Shown: positions 24,833 to 32,544, numbered from the stretch's first letter. The stretch: DNA of 33,735 nucleotides from Bacteroidota bacterium (GCA_947450355.1 CANFVB010000009.1:1-33735); one strand, 5' to 3'. Numbers and translations are program-made. The notes: generated by a model from the letters alone, not told the origin.

Positions 24833-24982
24833 TTAATTTTTTGTTTCTTGTATTTCTCGTGTTCCTCCGTGTCCGAAAGCTACCACGCTCAATATTTTTA
24901 CATTCAAAAACAAGAACATAAAAAACTGAATGAAAGGATTATGCATTACAAATTTCTGTAATCGCGTTATTTTTTTTGCCAT
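24833..24982 (-). CDS. Small protein (49 aa) following the sulfide:quinone oxidoreductase gene
   Basis: This ORF is too short for the track. It starts ATGGCAAAAAAAATAACGCG and encodes a 49-residue protein: a basic N-terminus (MAKKITRLQKFVMHNP), one hydrophobic stretch (FIQFFMFLFLNVKILSVVAF), then GHGGTREIQETKN. I recall similar small proteins with a GHGGTR ending in Bacteroidota, but no named family. It starts 53 bases after the upstream stop, on the same strand, and is followed by a terminator, so it looks like part of the same transcript. It may be a small membrane partner of the oxidoreductase (inference). Confidence 0.6.
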   Translation of the reverse strand: MAKKITRLQKFVMHNPFIQFFMFLFLNVKILSVVAFGHGGTREIQETKN

Positions 24983-25035
24983 GATATTTTATTTAAGACT
25001 AATTTTTAAAGGATAATTATAAAACTAAACCTAAT

Positions 25036-26496
25036 TTACTCCGGAATTAACCACCAAAATGGTTTCATTTTAGCTTTATAAATAAAGGCATAATGCAATA
25101 CTAATTTTAGCCAATGCCCCGCCAATCCTATTTCTCCGAAGGTTTTATTTAAATCTCTTCCGCCAGTATTTTTAAATCTGACATAATCAGGAACAATTGG
25201 ATACGTGGTAATACTAACCCCACTTCCTTCTGTCATTCCAAAACCTGCAGATGCAATACAAGCCGCTCCCATATTTCCCATCGAACCTTTATGATGCAAT
25301 GAAATACTTCCCGATTTTATAGAATCAATAATGTTATCGGCAACTAATTTTGCAGTTATTCCGGAAGGCATTCCTGTTCTTGGTGGTGAAGGAAATATAT
25401 CAGTCCCGTTTTTACTTTTTCTGGGTTTTGAAATAGAATGTGGCGGTGCAAAAGCAATTCCAGGTGCAAAAATATTTGAATAACTTGGATTTTGATACGT
25501 TTCAGGTCAATCTTGAACCGTCCAATCTTCATAGGGTTTTGGTGAATAATCTGCATCTACAATCATAAAACCTTTGAATAATTTGTCTGTAATATCAATA
25601 TTATTTTTGTCAAAAGCTTTAAATCCGTGTCCTGAAAAAGACGGAATTAGCATTGCAAAATCAAAATTTTCAGTTTTAAATTCCCCTTCTAAATTTTCAT
25701 AATGCACTATTCCTTCTTCAACTTTATTAACTCCAGCACCTAAAATCCATTTTATTCCTCTATCTTCAAATAGCATTTCCACCATTTCACTTGACTTCAT
25801 AATAGCATCACCATAGGTTAAAAGCATACCGTCCATGCCAAAATCACCCAATTCATATTCGTTAGAAATCCAAGTAATATCGACTTTGTCTCTAACTCCA
25901 AATTTAACGAGTTCTTTTTCAACATTTAGAATGTATTCAAATGCAGCACCTTGACAGGTTGCTTTTGCGTGACCTGTTCCAATAAGTATTTTTGCTTTTT
26001 GAGTAGTTTTTTTTAATTTATTTATGAGTTCGTGCAATGCTTTTGAGGCGTGTTCTGCGTGATCGTAAGTACAAACAGAATAGGTTTTATTAGTTCCTGG
26101 AAGTAATCCTTCGGTTAAATCGAAAGCTAATTTTGGACCTGTTGCATTGATTAAATAATCATACGTTATCATTTCTTGTTTTCCAATAGCATCTCCAAAA
26201 ACCCCTTCTACAAGAACGTAAGGTCTACTTTCTTTGGTGTCGCCTTCTGGGTGGAACGAAACAACTTTGGCTTGCTTATAGCCAATTCCTTTCCTTTTAT
26301 ACAATGGCTCTAATGGAAAAATGACATCTTTAGATTTCATTCTACCAATTCCTACCCAAATATTTGATGGAACCCATTGGTAATTCCTATTTGGTGAAAC
26401 GACTAATACTTCGTGTTCGTTAGATAATTTTCGTCTCAAATGTGCGGCTGCAGTATGCCCAGAAATTCCTGCTCCTAAAATTACTATTTTTGACAT
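25036..26496 (-). pseudogene. sqr: Sulfide:quinone oxidoreductase-like flavoprotein gene with an in-frame TGA
   Basis: The full frame would encode ~486 residues but contains one TGA at 25507-25509 (codon 330); the frame is intact on both sides. The track shows the halves as 329 and 111 residues. The N-terminal half has the FAD motif GAGISGHTAAAHLRR, Cys142 (YSVCTYD) and Cys181 (KATCQGAAFEY). The second half has NIFAPGIAFAPPHSISKPRK, Cys413 (NMGAACIAS) and the C-terminal segment FGEIGLAGHWLKLVLHYAF..KPFWWLIPE, which in this family contacts membrane and quinone. Known enzymes use a Cys pair across these halves, so the truncated product should be inactive. The stop replaces a codon in QD-x-PETYQNP, where I expect Trp (TGG), so a single G-to-A change explains it. 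It could also be a sequencing error or read-through. Confidence 0.8.
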
Positions 26497-26515
26497 TTTG
26501 GTAGATTTAATTACT

Positions 26516-26523
26516 CAAAATTA
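26516..26523 (-). promoter_or_regulatory. Promoter -7 box of the sulfide:quinone oxidoreductase gene
   Basis: TAATTTTG on the minus strand is a perfect TAnnTTTG match whose last base lies about 19 bases upstream of the ATG. As with the tolC promoter, no -33 TTG is at the normal distance, and a palindrome occupies that region. Confidence 0.65.
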
Positions 26524-26545
26524 ATAATATTTTTAGTATCCCACA

Positions 26546-26559
26546 GTAACAATTGTTAC
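26546..26559. promoter_or_regulatory. Operator palindrome GTAACAATTGTTAC (sulfide:quinone oxidoreductase)
   Basis: This is a perfect 14-bp palindrome. With flanks it matches the efflux-operon site at 20 of 21 positions. Its centre (26552.5) is 33 bp upstream of the -7 box centre (26519.5), identical to the other site. It predicts common activation by a Crp/Fnr-type protein. Confidence 0.7.
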
Positions 26560-26577
26560 ATATAGAAAATCAATAAA

Positions 26578-26611
26578 AAAACGGGATTCATTTTGATGTG
26601 AATCCCGTTTT
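26578..26611 (-). terminator. Intrinsic terminator of the type III glutamine synthetase gene
   Basis: AAAACGGGATTCA pairs perfectly with TGAATCCCGTTTT over 13 bp around an 8-base loop, followed on the minus strand by TTTATTG. It starts 21 bases after the glnN stop and ends upstream of the sulfide:quinone oxidoreductase operator, separating the two units. Confidence 0.85.
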
Positions 26612-26631
26612 AAATTTATACTCCTCGCCTA

Positions 26632-28821
26632 CTATTTCGTAAACAATAATTCTCTGTATTTTGTCAAAGTCCAAATTTCATCATCAACCAAAAGCTCTAA
26701 TTTATCGCAATGGTCTCTGATGATTTCAAAATAAGGTTTTACTTTATTGCAATAGGCTTCCGCCATTTCTAAAGCGTCCGTAAGCACATTTGCATTTCTT
26801 CTTGCATCAGTCATTTCCTCAACTTTTGAATTGATACCTTCTATATGCTTTGAAATTTCTTTGATTAATCGGATTTGTTCTTTGGCAATGTTCTCGAAAT
26901 CAGAGCCAAAAATTTCTTTCAGCCCTTTTACATTTTCTATCAAGGTATTTTGATACCTAATGGCTGTTGGAATCACATGATTTTGAGAAATATCTCCCAA
27001 AACACGTCCTTCGATTTGGATTTTCTTGGTGTATTCTTCTAATTCAATTTCATATCTGGCTTCCACTTCCACCTGATTCATAATTCCCATTTCTGAAAAC
27101 AAATCCAATGCTTGCTTAGAGGCTCTGGCTTTCAATGCTTCTGGAGTAGTTTTTGAATTACTCAAACCTCTTTTGGCCGCTTCAATTTCCCAAGCTTCGC
27201 TATAACCATCGCCTTCAAAAAGAATTTTCTTAGATACTTTAATATATTCTCTCAAAACATTGAAAATAGCATCGTCTTTCTTCATTCCTTTTGATTCAAT
27301 CAACCCATCAACTTCAATTTTGAAATCTTTCAATTGTTTGGCAACAATCGTATTCAAAGTTGTCATCGCATTAGAACAATTTGCAGAAGAACCAACGGCT
27401 CTAAATTCAAATTTATTTCCTGTAAAGGCAAATGGTGATGTTCTATTTCTATCGGTATTGTCCAAAAGCACATCTGGAATTTTACCCACTACATTCAATT
27501 TTAAATCTGTTTTCTCTTCTGGCGATAATTTCCCCGAAGTAACGCCTTCTAATTCCGCTAAAACTTTCGTTAATTGTTCTCCAATAAAAACAGAAATAAT
27601 TGCTGGTGGTGCTTCATTCGCTCCTAATCTATGGTCGTTACTGGCAGTTGCAATCGCACCTCGCAATAACGCTTCATAATCATTTACTGCTTTTATTGTA
27701 TTAATAAAGAAAGTCAAAAACTGCAAATTGCTCATTGGCGTTTTGCTCGGACTTAATAAATTTACACCTGTATCCGTTGCCAATGACCAGTTATTGTGTT
27801 TTCCAGAACCGTTTACGCCTTTAAAAGGTTTTTCGTGCAACAATACTTTCAAATCGTGACGCTCGCCTACTTTGTGCATGACATCCATCAACAAACAATT
27901 GTGATCTACAGCCAAATTTGTTTCTTCAAAAATGGGTGCCAACTCAAATTGATTGGGTGCCACTTCATTGTGACGCGTTTTTACAGGGATTCCAAGCAGC
28001 ATACATTCTTGCTCCAAATCTCTCATGAAAGTTAAAGCACGTGTTGGAATTGACCCAAAATAATGATCGTCTAATTGTTGTCCTTTGGCAGAAGTATGAC
28101 CAATTAATGTTCGTCCTGTCATCATTAAATCGGGACGTGAATTTGCCAATGATTTATCAATCAAGAAATATTCTTGCTCCCAACCCAAAGTGGCGGTTAC
28201 TTTCTTTACATTTTTATCAAAATATTTACATACATCTGTAGCCGCATCATCCATAGCAGACAGAGCACGCAATAACGGAATTTTATTGTCTAATGCTTCT
28301 CCTGTGTAGGAAATGAAAACGGTAGGAATACACAAAGTCGTACCATATATAAATGCAGGAGAAGTTGGATCCCAAGCTGTATATCCTCGGGCTTCAAATG
28401 TATTTCTGATTCCTCCATTTGGAAAACTCGAAGCATCTGGTTCTTGTTGTACCAATTGCGCCCCACCAAATTTTTCTACAGGATCACTTCCATCGTAGGA
28501 AGTTTCAAAAAATGCATCGTGTTTCTCGGCTGTAGTTCCGGTAAGGGGTTGAAACCAATGCGTATAATGAGTTACGCCTTTTGATAACGCCCATTCTTTC
28601 ATTCCCATGGCAATGTAATCGGCTAATTTTCTATCGATTTTTGTACCAAATTGAACCGCATCTTTAACAGCCTTATGTGCATCAGAAGTCAAAAACTGCT
28701 TCATCGCCTTGTCATTGAAAACATTAGAACCGAAAATATTCGATTTTCTATCGGTCTCTTCAAATTTGATTAAACTTCTGTTGGAAGCTTCATTTAATGC
28801 TTGAAAACGTAAATTTGCCAT
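26632..28821 (-). CDS. glnN: Glutamine synthetase type III
   Basis: GSIII joins ammonia to glutamate with ATP and is the large (~730-residue) dodecameric form typical of Bacteroidota and cyanobacteria. The 729-residue product has the family's usual length. Visible signatures include TLGWEQEYFLIDKS (metal-binding Glu residues of the GS barrel), TRHNEVAPNQFELAPIFEETNLAVDHN, KGVNGSGKHNNWSL (ATP/glutamate-binding loop) and NRTSPFAFTGNKFEFRAVGSS. The C-terminal ~200 residues are helical and GSIII-specific (for example KQLKDFKIEVDGLIESKGMKKDD). The start MANLRFQALNEASNRS fits the family. It is divergent from a type II enzyme gene across 253 bases. A perfect -7 box precedes it and a strong terminator follows. 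Confidence 0.97.
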   Translation of the reverse strand: MANLRFQALNEASNRSLIKFEETDRKSNIFGSNVFNDKAMKQFLTSDAHKAVKDAVQFGTKIDRKLADYIAMGMKEWALSKGVTHYTHWFQPLTGTTAEKHDAFFETSYDGSDPVEKFGGAQLVQQEPDASSFPNGGIRNTFEARGYTAWDPTSPAFIYGTTLCIPTVFISYTGEALDNKIPLLRALSAMDDAATDVCKYFDKNVKKVTATLGWEQEYFLIDKSLANSRPDLMMTGRTLIGHTSAKGQQLDDHYFGSIPTRALTFMRDLEQECMLLGIPVKTRHNEVAPNQFELAPIFEETNLAVDHNCLLMDVMHKVGERHDLKVLLHEKPFKGVNGSGKHNNWSLATDTGVNLLSPSKTPMSNLQFLTFFINTIKAVNDYEALLRGAIATASNDHRLGANEAPPAIISVFIGEQLTKVLAELEGVTSGKLSPEEKTDLKLNVVGKIPDVLLDNTDRNRTSPFAFTGNKFEFRAVGSSANCSNAMTTLNTIVAKQLKDFKIEVDGLIESKGMKKDDAIFNVLREYIKVSKKILFEGDGYSEAWEIEAAKRGLSNSKTTPEALKARASKQALDLFSEMGIMNQVEVEARYEIELEEYTKKIQIEGRVLGDISQNHVIPTAIRYQNTLIENVKGLKEIFGSDFENIAKEQIRLIKEISKHIEGINSKVEEMTDARRNANVLTDALEMAEAYCNKVKPYFEIIRDHCDKLELLVDDEIWTLTKYRELLFTK

Positions 28822-28862
28822 AAAAATTGATATTGAATTTAATAAGTCATTGCTATTGATTG

Positions 28863-28870
28863 CAAATATA
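28863..28870 (-). promoter_or_regulatory. Candidate glnN promoter -7 box
   Basis: TATATTTG on the minus strand is a perfect -7 consensus about 40 bases upstream of the glnN start. A TTTG lies 16 bases further upstream, a little closer than the usual ~19-20. Confidence 0.55.
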
Positions 28871-28941
28871 TAAAAATGTCTAAAAACAAACCGCTACAAA
28901 TTGTGAAATCAGTCATTTAATACGATAAAAAACAACTTTTT

Positions 28942-29010
28942 AAAATTTTACCCCCTAAAAAATACAATTTTACTAAAAATAATGACTCAATTGAAAATTT
29001 AACCCCCTAA
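28942..29010. promoter_or_regulatory. Two copies of AAAATTTwACCCCCTAA, 52 bp apart, between the glutamine synthetase genes
   Basis: 28942-28958 and 28994-29010 match at 16 of 17 positions, in the same orientation, with start-to-start spacing of exactly 52 bp (about five helical turns). The CCCCCTAA cores stand out in very AT-rich DNA. They lie upstream of both promoters, with the second copy 26 bases before the plus-strand -7 box. They look like binding sites for one regulator acting on one or both genes; the protein is unknown. Confidence 0.6.
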
Positions 29011-29035
29011 TTTTAGGTACTTATTATTTTTATTA

Positions 29036-29043
29036 TACTTTTG
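29036..29043 (+). promoter_or_regulatory. Candidate glnA promoter -7 box
   Basis: TACTTTTG is a perfect TAnnTTTG match 32 bases before the ATG of the type II glutamine synthetase. No -33 TTG is at the standard distance; the second CCCCCTAA motif is just upstream, as for an activator-dependent promoter. Confidence 0.6.
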
Positions 29044-29074
29044 TACTTTAATTGATAATTTAATCTCTGTTACC

Positions 29075-30088
29075 ATGGCAAAAATAAAGTTAGAGTACAT
29101 TTGGTTGGACGGATACGAGCCAACTCAAAATTTAAGAAGCAAAACTAAAGTTGAAGAACATGCAAATTTTCAAGGAACTTTAGCTGAAATCGGAAATTGG
29201 TCTTTTGATGGATCTTCAACAAAACAAGCCGAAGGCGGATCTTCAGATTGTTTGTTAGTTCCTGTGGCAATCTACCCAGACCCAACTCGCATCAATGGCT
29301 ATTTAGTAATGACCGAAGTTATGAATGCCGATGGTACGCCACACGCTTCAAACGGTAGAGCAACTATTGACGATGATGGTGATTTTTGGTTCGGATTTGA
29401 GCAAGAATATTTCATCATGGACACCAAAACTTTATTGCCATTAGGATTTCCAATTGGCGGTTACCCAGCGCCACAAGGAATGTACTACTGCTCAGTAGGT
29501 GGAAAAAATACTCACGGAAGAGCTTTAGTTGAAGAACACGCAGATTTATGTATCGAAGCTGGAATCAACTTTGAAGGAATTAATCAAGAAGTAGCTTGCG
29601 GACAATGGGAATTCCAATTGTTTGCTCAAGGTGCTAAAAAAGCAGGTGACGAAATTTGGGTTGCCCGTTATTTATTAGATCGTTTAACCGAAAAATACGG
29701 TTACTATATAGAATACCACCCAAAACCATTGGGAGATACCGATTGGAATGGTTCAGGAATGCACGCTAATTTCTCTAACGAAGTTTTGAGAACGTGTGGA
29801 GACCAAGCAACATACGAAAAAATATGTGAAGCGTTCCGTCCTGTAACTGCAGAACACATTGCGGTTTATGGAGCTTATAATGACCAACGTTTAACAGGAA
29901 AACACGAAACTGCATCGATTCACGATTTCTCTTATGGGGTTTCAGACAGAGGATGTTCGATCCGTATTCCGTTAATGACCGTTCAAAAAGGTTGGAAAGG
30001 TTGGTTAGAAGACAGACGTCCAGCATCAAATGGCGATCCTTACAAAATTGCTGCACGAATTGTAAAAACTGTAAAATCAGTTCTATAA
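29075..30088 (+). CDS. glnA: Glutamine synthetase type II (eukaryotic-like, short form)
   Basis: This 337-residue GS has a beta-grasp N-terminal domain (IKLEYIWLDGYEPTQNLRSKTK; IGNWSFDGSSTKQAEGGSSDCLLVPVAIYPDP) and a catalytic barrel with GFEQEYFIMD, INQEVACGQWEFQ, NGSGMHANFS, GKHETASIHDFSYGVSDRGCSIRIP and EDRRPASNGDPY. Length and motifs match GSII, the form of eukaryotes and some bacteria, not the ~470-residue GSI. The start MAKIKLEYIWLDGYEP has no competing upstream ATG. A terminator follows. Together with divergent GSIII this gives the cell two unrelated-size enzymes for the same reaction, probably used at different nitrogen levels (inference). Confidence 0.95.
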   Translation: MAKIKLEYIWLDGYEPTQNLRSKTKVEEHANFQGTLAEIGNWSFDGSSTKQAEGGSSDCLLVPVAIYPDPTRINGYLVMTEVMNADGTPHASNGRATIDDDGDFWFGFEQEYFIMDTKTLLPLGFPIGGYPAPQGMYYCSVGGKNTHGRALVEEHADLCIEAGINFEGINQEVACGQWEFQLFAQGAKKAGDEIWVARYLLDRLTEKYGYYIEYHPKPLGDTDWNGSGMHANFSNEVLRTCGDQATYEKICEAFRPVTAEHIAVYGAYNDQRLTGKHETASIHDFSYGVSDRGCSIRIPLMTVQKGWKGWLEDRRPASNGDPYKIAARIVKTVKSVL

Positions 30089-30116
30089 TACACGCTGCTA
30101 AACAACTACAACAATC

Positions 30117-30150
30117 AAAAGTGCTTTCAGAAATGAAGGCACTTTTTTTT
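30117..30150 (+). terminator. Intrinsic terminator of glnA
   Basis: AAAAGTGCtTTCA pairs with TGAAgGCACTTTT (one mismatch) around a GAAA loop, followed by a run of T, 28 bases after the glnA stop. Confidence 0.85.
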
Positions 30151-30275
30151 ATATAGCCATTCCACATAATATTTATACATTGGAACTCCTACAAAAACGA
30201 GAACAAAATCTGATACTGTTGTGATTTTTTTTTCCGTTGCGAGTTCTCCCTTCTGGGATTAAGGGGTTGGTGTCT

Positions 30276-30766
30276 CGGCTAAAGAGAAATCAATCGTCGG
30301 CAGGTTGGATACTCAGTATCCGAGAAGAAAACAGTTGTCGGCAGGTCGGATACTCAATATCCGAGGAGAAAACGATCGTCGGCGAGCTAGATACTCAGTA
30401 TCCGACCAGAAATCAATCGTCGGCGGGTTGGATACTCAGTATCCGACCAGAAAACAGTTGTCGGCAGCTCGGATACTCAGTATCCGACCAGAAATCAATC
30501 ATCTAAAGGTCAGGTGCTTAGTATCCGAAGAGGAATCAATCATCTGCGGGTTGGATACTCAGTATCCTAGGAGAAAACGATTGTCGGCGTGTTGGCTGAG
30601 GGTCATCCGACCAGAAAACGGTCGTCGGCAGCTCGGATGAGGGTCATCCGAACAGAAATCAGTCGTCGGCAGCTCGGATGAGGGTCATCCGACCAGAAAT
30701 CAATCGTCGGCAGTTCGGATGAGGGTCATCCGAACAGAAAACGGTCGTCGGCAGGTTGGATGACCC
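30276..30766 (+). repeat. 41-bp tandem repeat array 2 (12 units)
   Basis: Units join at 30317, 30358, 30399, 30440, 30481, 30522, 30563, 30603, 30644, 30685 and 30726; all are 41 bp except unit 8 (40 bp). Each has a left arm (TATCCGA or TCATCCGA), a middle alternating between GAAATCAATC and GAAAACGGTC/GAAAACAGTT types, a GTCGGC core, and a right arm. Junctions in units 1-7 read GGATACTCAGTATCC; junctions in units 9-12 read GGATGAGGGTCATCC, so both arms change together. CCGAC and GTCGG within a unit could form a second stem. The called ORFs here rotate frame every unit and are not genes. Region 30151-30275 otherwise shows only a decayed CCCTTCTGGG-type repeat. Confidence 0.95.
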
Positions 30767-30823
30767 TTTTCTGAACTCAAACAAATAAATTTGAAAAAGG
30801 CTTTTTCGATTTATAAAAATTAG

Positions 30824-30844
30824 AATCTGAAATAAATTCAGATT
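30824..30844. repeat. AATCTGAAataaaTTCAGATT hairpin element
   Basis: This is a perfect 8-bp stem hairpin followed by GACAAA, the fifth copy in the window (others at 6919-6939, 7157-7177, 7364-7384 and an imperfect one at 7813-7833), all in the same orientation. As at array 1, it lies downstream of a 41-bp array. Confidence 0.8.
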
Positions 30845-30894
30845 GACAAATCTTGGGTAAATTTTGAAATGATAAAATAAACTCAAAAACACCG

Positions 30895-31935
30895 CTACTC
30901 TACTACTTCGTGGGATTTCGAGTAATTGCGCCATTTTTCAATACAATCCTGCATATCTTGTGGCAATTCGGTATCAAAACGCAGCATTTCGCCCGTAGTA
31001 GGATGAACAAACCCTAAAGTCTTGGCGTGCAAGGCTTGACGCGGCAAAACCTTGAAACAATTGTCAATAAATTGTTTGTATTTTGTAAAAGTAGTTCCCT
31101 TCAAAATTAAATTTCCACCATAACGCTCATCGTTAAAAATAGGATGTCCAATGTGTTTCATGTGCACACGAATTTGGTGCGTACGTCCTGTTTCTAATAT
31201 ACAAGAAACCAACGTTACATAGCCAAAACGCTCCAAAACTTTATAATGCGTAACGGCGTGTTTTCCAATGGTAGGATCTTCAAAAACCGACATTTGCATT
31301 CTGTCTTTTACGTGTCGTGCAATATTTCCTTCAATCGTGCCTTCATCTTCTTTGACAGTTCCCCAAACCATAGCAACATATTCTCTTTCGGAAGTTTTAG
31401 CTTCAAATTGCTTTGCGAGGTGCGTCATTGCCGCTTCGGTTTTTGCAATTACTAAAAGTCCTGTGGTATCTTTATCAATTCGATGCACCAATCCTGGTCG
31501 TTCGCTGCTATTCATTGGCAAATTCTCAAAATGATACGCCAACGCATTCACTAAAGTTCCCGTGTAATTTCCGTGTCCCGGATGCACTACAAAACCTGCT
31601 GGTTTGTTAATGAGCAACAACGTATCGTCTTCATAAACTATATCAAGCGGAATATTTTCTGGGTCAACACGGTTTTCAAACGGTGGATGTGTCAGCATAA
31701 TCCGAACAATATCCAAAGGTTTTACTCTGTAATTTGATTTTACGGGAACATCATTCACATAAATATCGCCAGCTGTAGCGGCATTCTGAATTTTATTTCG
31801 AGTCGCATTTGGAATCAAATTCATCAAAAACTTATCAATCCTTAAAAGCAATTGCCCTTTAGGAACATCAAATCTAAAATGCTCAAATAATTCCTCTTCA
31901 ATCTCGTCAATCTCTGTATTCTGATTATTGTCCAT
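30895..31935 (-). CDS. rluD: RluD-like 23S rRNA pseudouridine synthase
   Basis: RluA/RluD-family enzymes turn specific uridines of 23S rRNA into pseudouridine. The 346-residue protein has an N-terminal S4 RNA-binding domain (~residues 30-80: LRIDKFLMNLIPNATRNKIQNAATAGDIYVND) and the synthase domain with VVHPGHGNYTGTLVNAL and the catalytic motif HRIDKDTTGLLVIAKT, Asp154 being the nucleophile. Motif RTHQIRVHMKHIGHPI is also typical. The family is certain; RluD rather than another RluA paralogue is likely from the S4 domain and size. It overlaps the PASTA gene by 11 bases, so the two are translationally coupled. Confidence 0.9.
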   Translation of the reverse strand: MDNNQNTEIDEIEEELFEHFRFDVPKGQLLLRIDKFLMNLIPNATRNKIQNAATAGDIYVNDVPVKSNYRVKPLDIVRIMLTHPPFENRVDPENIPLDIVYEDDTLLLINKPAGFVVHPGHGNYTGTLVNALAYHFENLPMNSSERPGLVHRIDKDTTGLLVIAKTEAAMTHLAKQFEAKTSEREYVAMVWGTVKEDEGTIEGNIARHVKDRMQMSVFEDPTIGKHAVTHYKVLERFGYVTLVSCILETGRTHQIRVHMKHIGHPIFNDERYGGNLILKGTTFTKYKQFIDNCFKVLPRQALHAKTLGFVHPTTGEMLRFDTELPQDMQDCIEKWRNYSKSHEVVE

Positions 31936-32527
31936 TCGGTGTTGTTGTGCTTAAACTGTCAATTTGTTCTTCATATCCTACATTTCCATCTCCAAGAACC
32001 AAATCAATTTTGGATGATTTAAAGATTTTATCACCCGGATTCAATTTTTTTCCGTTGCAATGCATTTCCATAACCATATCTTTTCCAATATAAGGTTTGT
32101 AAGTAATTTCTCCTTCTTCAAGTCCCAACGATTTTAATGTTGGCACCGCTTGTCGGTATGTTTTTTCTATTAAATTTGGAATTCTCACCATCGTAAAACC
32201 AGAAGAATTTATCTTAATATAAACTTTTCTATTTTTCTTAACTCGTGCGCCTGGCATCGGATCTTGTTCTACAACAGTGTGTTTTGGATACCCCGGATTA
32301 TAATCTACGCTGTCTAAAAGCACATAATCCAAATTCAAATCATCCAATTTTTCTTCCACTTGCTCTTCGTTCAATTTACTAAGGTTTGGAACCGTAATTT
32401 CATTCCCGTGATCGGTCGTAAAGGTCAGCCAATGCATAAACAAATAGCCCAAAACAAACAGAATTGTTAATGCTACAAATACCTGAACCAAAAAAACTTT
32501 ACTCTTTAAATATTCCTTCAAAGTCAT
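31925..32527 (-). CDS. PASTA-domain membrane protein
   Basis: This 200-residue protein has a short cytoplasmic N-terminus, one membrane helix (~residues 13-33, VFLVQVFVALTILFVLGYLFM) and two PASTA domains outside: about 43-108 (ITVPNLSKLNEEQVEEKLDDLNLDY..VVEQDPMPGARVKKNRKVYIKI) and about 114-177 (VRIPNLIEKTYRQAVPTLKSLGLEEGE..). PASTA domains bind peptidoglycan-like ligands in serine/threonine kinases and PBPs, but no kinase or transpeptidase domain is here. In Bacteroidota such proteins commonly precede rluD, often with a D-Ala-D-Ala ligase gene, which is not seen here. Role in cell-wall processes is inferred. Confidence 0.9.
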   Translation of the reverse strand: MTLKEYLKSKVFLVQVFVALTILFVLGYLFMHWLTFTTDHGNEITVPNLSKLNEEQVEEKLDDLNLDYVLLDSVDYNPGYPKHTVVEQDPMPGARVKKNRKVYIKINSSGFTMVRIPNLIEKTYRQAVPTLKSLGLEEGEITYKPYIGKDMVMEMHCNGKKLNPGDKIFKSSKIDLVLGDGNVGYEEQIDSLSTTTPNGQ

Positions 32528-32544
32528 ATACTTCTATTTATTGC

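Noticed and set aside
25507-25509. The TGA could encode selenocysteine.
   Set aside because: The context suggests Trp rather than Cys at this position, no SECIS-like hairpin is obvious just after the TGA, and selenoprotein factors are not visible in the window. A TGG-to-TGA change is simpler.
28951-29010. The CCCCCTAA motifs could be part of the CCCCTAACCCCC palindromic repeat family.
   Set aside because: They lack the second CCCCC and the GGGGG arm, and share an AAAATTT left part that the repeat family does not have.
30237-30640. ORFs of 89 and 111 codons (and one of 115 codons at 7472-7819) with repeating peptides such as SSAGWILSIR.
   Set aside because: They are read through the 41-bp arrays. 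As 41 is not divisible by three, every frame is visited in turn; they have no separate start region, and the third codon positions show no coding bias.
30276-30766. The palindrome-plus-spacer pattern looks like a CRISPR array.
   Set aside because: The spacers are related to one another, the conserved part extends through the whole 41-bp unit, the period is too short for a repeat plus a normal spacer, and no cas genes are present.
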